This document shows, piece after piece, positions 6,329-7,397 of a DNA stretch of 7,397 bases. The notes beneath the pieces are model-generated. The model had not been told where the DNA came from. It saw nothing but the letters and a program-made list of their open reading frames with translations, and made no database searches. The DNA comes from an uncultured Propionibacteriaceae bacterium (GTDB lineage: Bacteria; Actinomycetota; Actinomycetes; Propionibacteriales; Propionibacteriaceae), in contig CAKZJI010000434.1 of assembly GCA_936941515.1 (NCBI GenBank), positions 1-7,397 of the forward strand, written 5' to 3'. The position numbers and the translations under genes are program-made. Numbering within the stretch: position 1 is the first letter of the stretch; each line of letters begins with the position of its first letter.

Positions 6329-7397
6329 ATGACGACCACCGCTGAGCCTGAGGCCATCGCCACAACCGTTGAGCCCGCATCCACCTCCGCCAGCCCCTGG
6401 GAGGGTTTCACCTCGGGGCCATGGCAAGAGACCATCGACATCCGGGACTTTGTCCAACGCAACTACACCCCGTACACCGGTGACGCCTCCTTCCTGGCAG
6501 GCCCCACCGCGAAGACGCTGCGGGTCTGGGAGACTCTGGAGCAGGATTATCTGTCAGTTGAGCGTGCCCGGCGCGTCTACGACATCGACACCAAGATCCC
6601 CGCCGACATCGATGCCTTCGCACCTGGCCGGATCAGCTCTGACGACGACGTTGTCGTCGGGTTGCAGACCGACACCCCGCTGAAGCGCGCAATGATGCCC
6701 AACGGTGGCTGGCGGATGGTGGAGACCGCCATTCGTGAGGCCGGCAAGGAGCCCGACCAGGATGTCAAGGACATCTTCACGAAATACCGCAAGACCCACA
6801 ACGACGCGGTCTTCGACATCTACACGCCCCGCATCCGGGCGGCTCGCTCGTCGCACATCATCACGGGGCTGCCCGACGCCTACGGTCGTGGCCGCATCAT
6901 CGGCGACTATCGCCGTGTCGCCCTGTACGGGGTGGACAGGCTGATCGAGTTCAAGCAGGCCGACAAGGCCGCTGTCGATGAGATGCCGTTCTCCGAGCAC
7001 TGGGCGCGTTATCGGGAGGAGCATGCCGAGCAGATCAAGGCTCTAAAGAAGCTCAAGGCGATGGCCGCCGGTTACGGCTTCGACATCTCCGGGCCCGCCC
7101 GCACCGCGCAGGAGGCCGTCCAGTGGACGTACTTCGGCTACCTGGCTTCCGTGAAGTCCCAGGATGGTGCCGCGATGAGCATCGGCCGGCTCTCGGCGTT
7201 CTTCGACTGTTATTTCCAGCGTGATCTTGAGGCCGGGTTGATCACGGAGGAGGATGCCCAGGAGATCATTGACGCCCTGGTCATCAAGCTGCGGATCGTG
7301 CGGTTCCTGCGCACTATCGACTATGACCAGATCTTCTCCGGGGATCCGTACTGGGCCACTTGGTCCGACGCCGGCATCGGGGAGGATGGCCGACCGT
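6329..7397 (+). CDS. pflB: Pyruvate formate-lyase, N-terminal 356 codons (cut by the window end)
   Basis: PflB is a cytosolic glycyl-radical enzyme that turns pyruvate and CoA into acetyl-CoA and formate under anaerobic conditions. The frame is open from ATG 6329 to the window edge. It aligns with E. coli PflB: WEGFTSGPWQETIDIRDFVQ (24-43), YTPYTGDASFLAG (46-58), GLQTDTPLKRAMMPNGGWRM (111-130), FTKYRKTHN (150-158), LPDAYGRGRIIGDYRRVALY (181-200, with pyruvate-site arginine), QWTYFGYLASVKSQDGAAMS (265-284) and FSGDPYWATWSDAGIG (336-351). The wording is closest to actinobacterial enzymes as I recall them. The catalytic cysteine pair and the C-terminal glycyl-radical loop lie beyond the window, as would any activase gene (pflA). 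Residues 1-22 are an A/T/S/P/E-rich extension about a dozen residues longer than in E. coli. Roughly half of the usual ~760-790 residues is present. Confidence 0.93.
   Translation, partial: MTTTAEPEAIATTVEPASTSASPWEGFTSGPWQETIDIRDFVQRNYTPYTGDASFLAGPTAKTLRVWETLEQDYLSVERARRVYDIDTKIPADIDAFAPGRISSDDDVVVGLQTDTPLKRAMMPNGGWRMVETAIREAGKEPDQDVKDIFTKYRKTHNDAVFDIYTPRIRAARSSHIITGLPDAYGRGRIIGDYRRVALYGVDRLIEFKQADKAAVDEMPFSEHWARYREEHAEQIKALKKLKAMAAGYGFDISGPARTAQEAVQWTYFGYLASVKSQDGAAMSIGRLSAFFDCYFQRDLEAGLITEEDAQEIIDALVIKLRIVRFLRTIDYDQIFSGDPYWATWSDAGIGEDGRP

Overview
The window comes from a high-GC actinobacterium, probably a fermentative, facultatively or strictly anaerobic one (Bifidobacterium / Actinomyces / Propionibacteriaceae-like). 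This is inferred from the GC-rich codon use, a SugABC-type sugar importer, an actinobacterial ClpB fragment, and a pyruvate formate-lyase whose sequence (for example GDPYWATWSDAG) resembles actinobacterial PflB as I recall it. The genus cannot be fixed by eye.

Left part (1-2493): the 3' end of a binding-protein-dependent sugar uptake operon. It holds the C-terminal third of a SugA/MalF-like permease, a complete SugB/MalG-like permease and a MalK/SugC/UgpC-type ATPase, closed by a strong hairpin and a second smaller hairpin with a T run. The first ORF is a chimera. Its first ~53 codons are ClpB (pore loop and Walker B region of the first AAA+ domain), and they join in frame to the middle of the permease at about 158-164. 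This is either an assembly join or a real rearrangement.

Middle part (about 2500-4935): a lower-GC accessory patch. It begins with two closely spaced palindromes in front of a Panacea/SocA-like (DUF4065) antitoxin gene. A Doc/Fic-family toxin gene overlaps the antitoxin stop codon but is broken by a one-base frameshift and lacks the usual Fic-motif histidine. A glyoxalase/VOC gene follows, broken by a short out-of-frame deletion. An intact class I SAM-dependent methyltransferase lies convergently on the minus strand and appears to be transcribed leaderless.

Right part (about 4936-7397): metB (cystathionine gamma-synthase), divergent from the methyltransferase, then the first 356 codons of pflB, cut off by the window end. 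MetB (methionine synthesis) and PflB (anaerobic pyruvate cleavage to acetyl-CoA and formate) are ordinary metabolic genes with no evident functional link.

The best candidates for a second look are the toxin-antitoxin locus (intact antitoxin, dead-looking toxin, tandem palindromic operator candidates) and the ClpB-permease junction. I see no clear evidence of a wholly new system.
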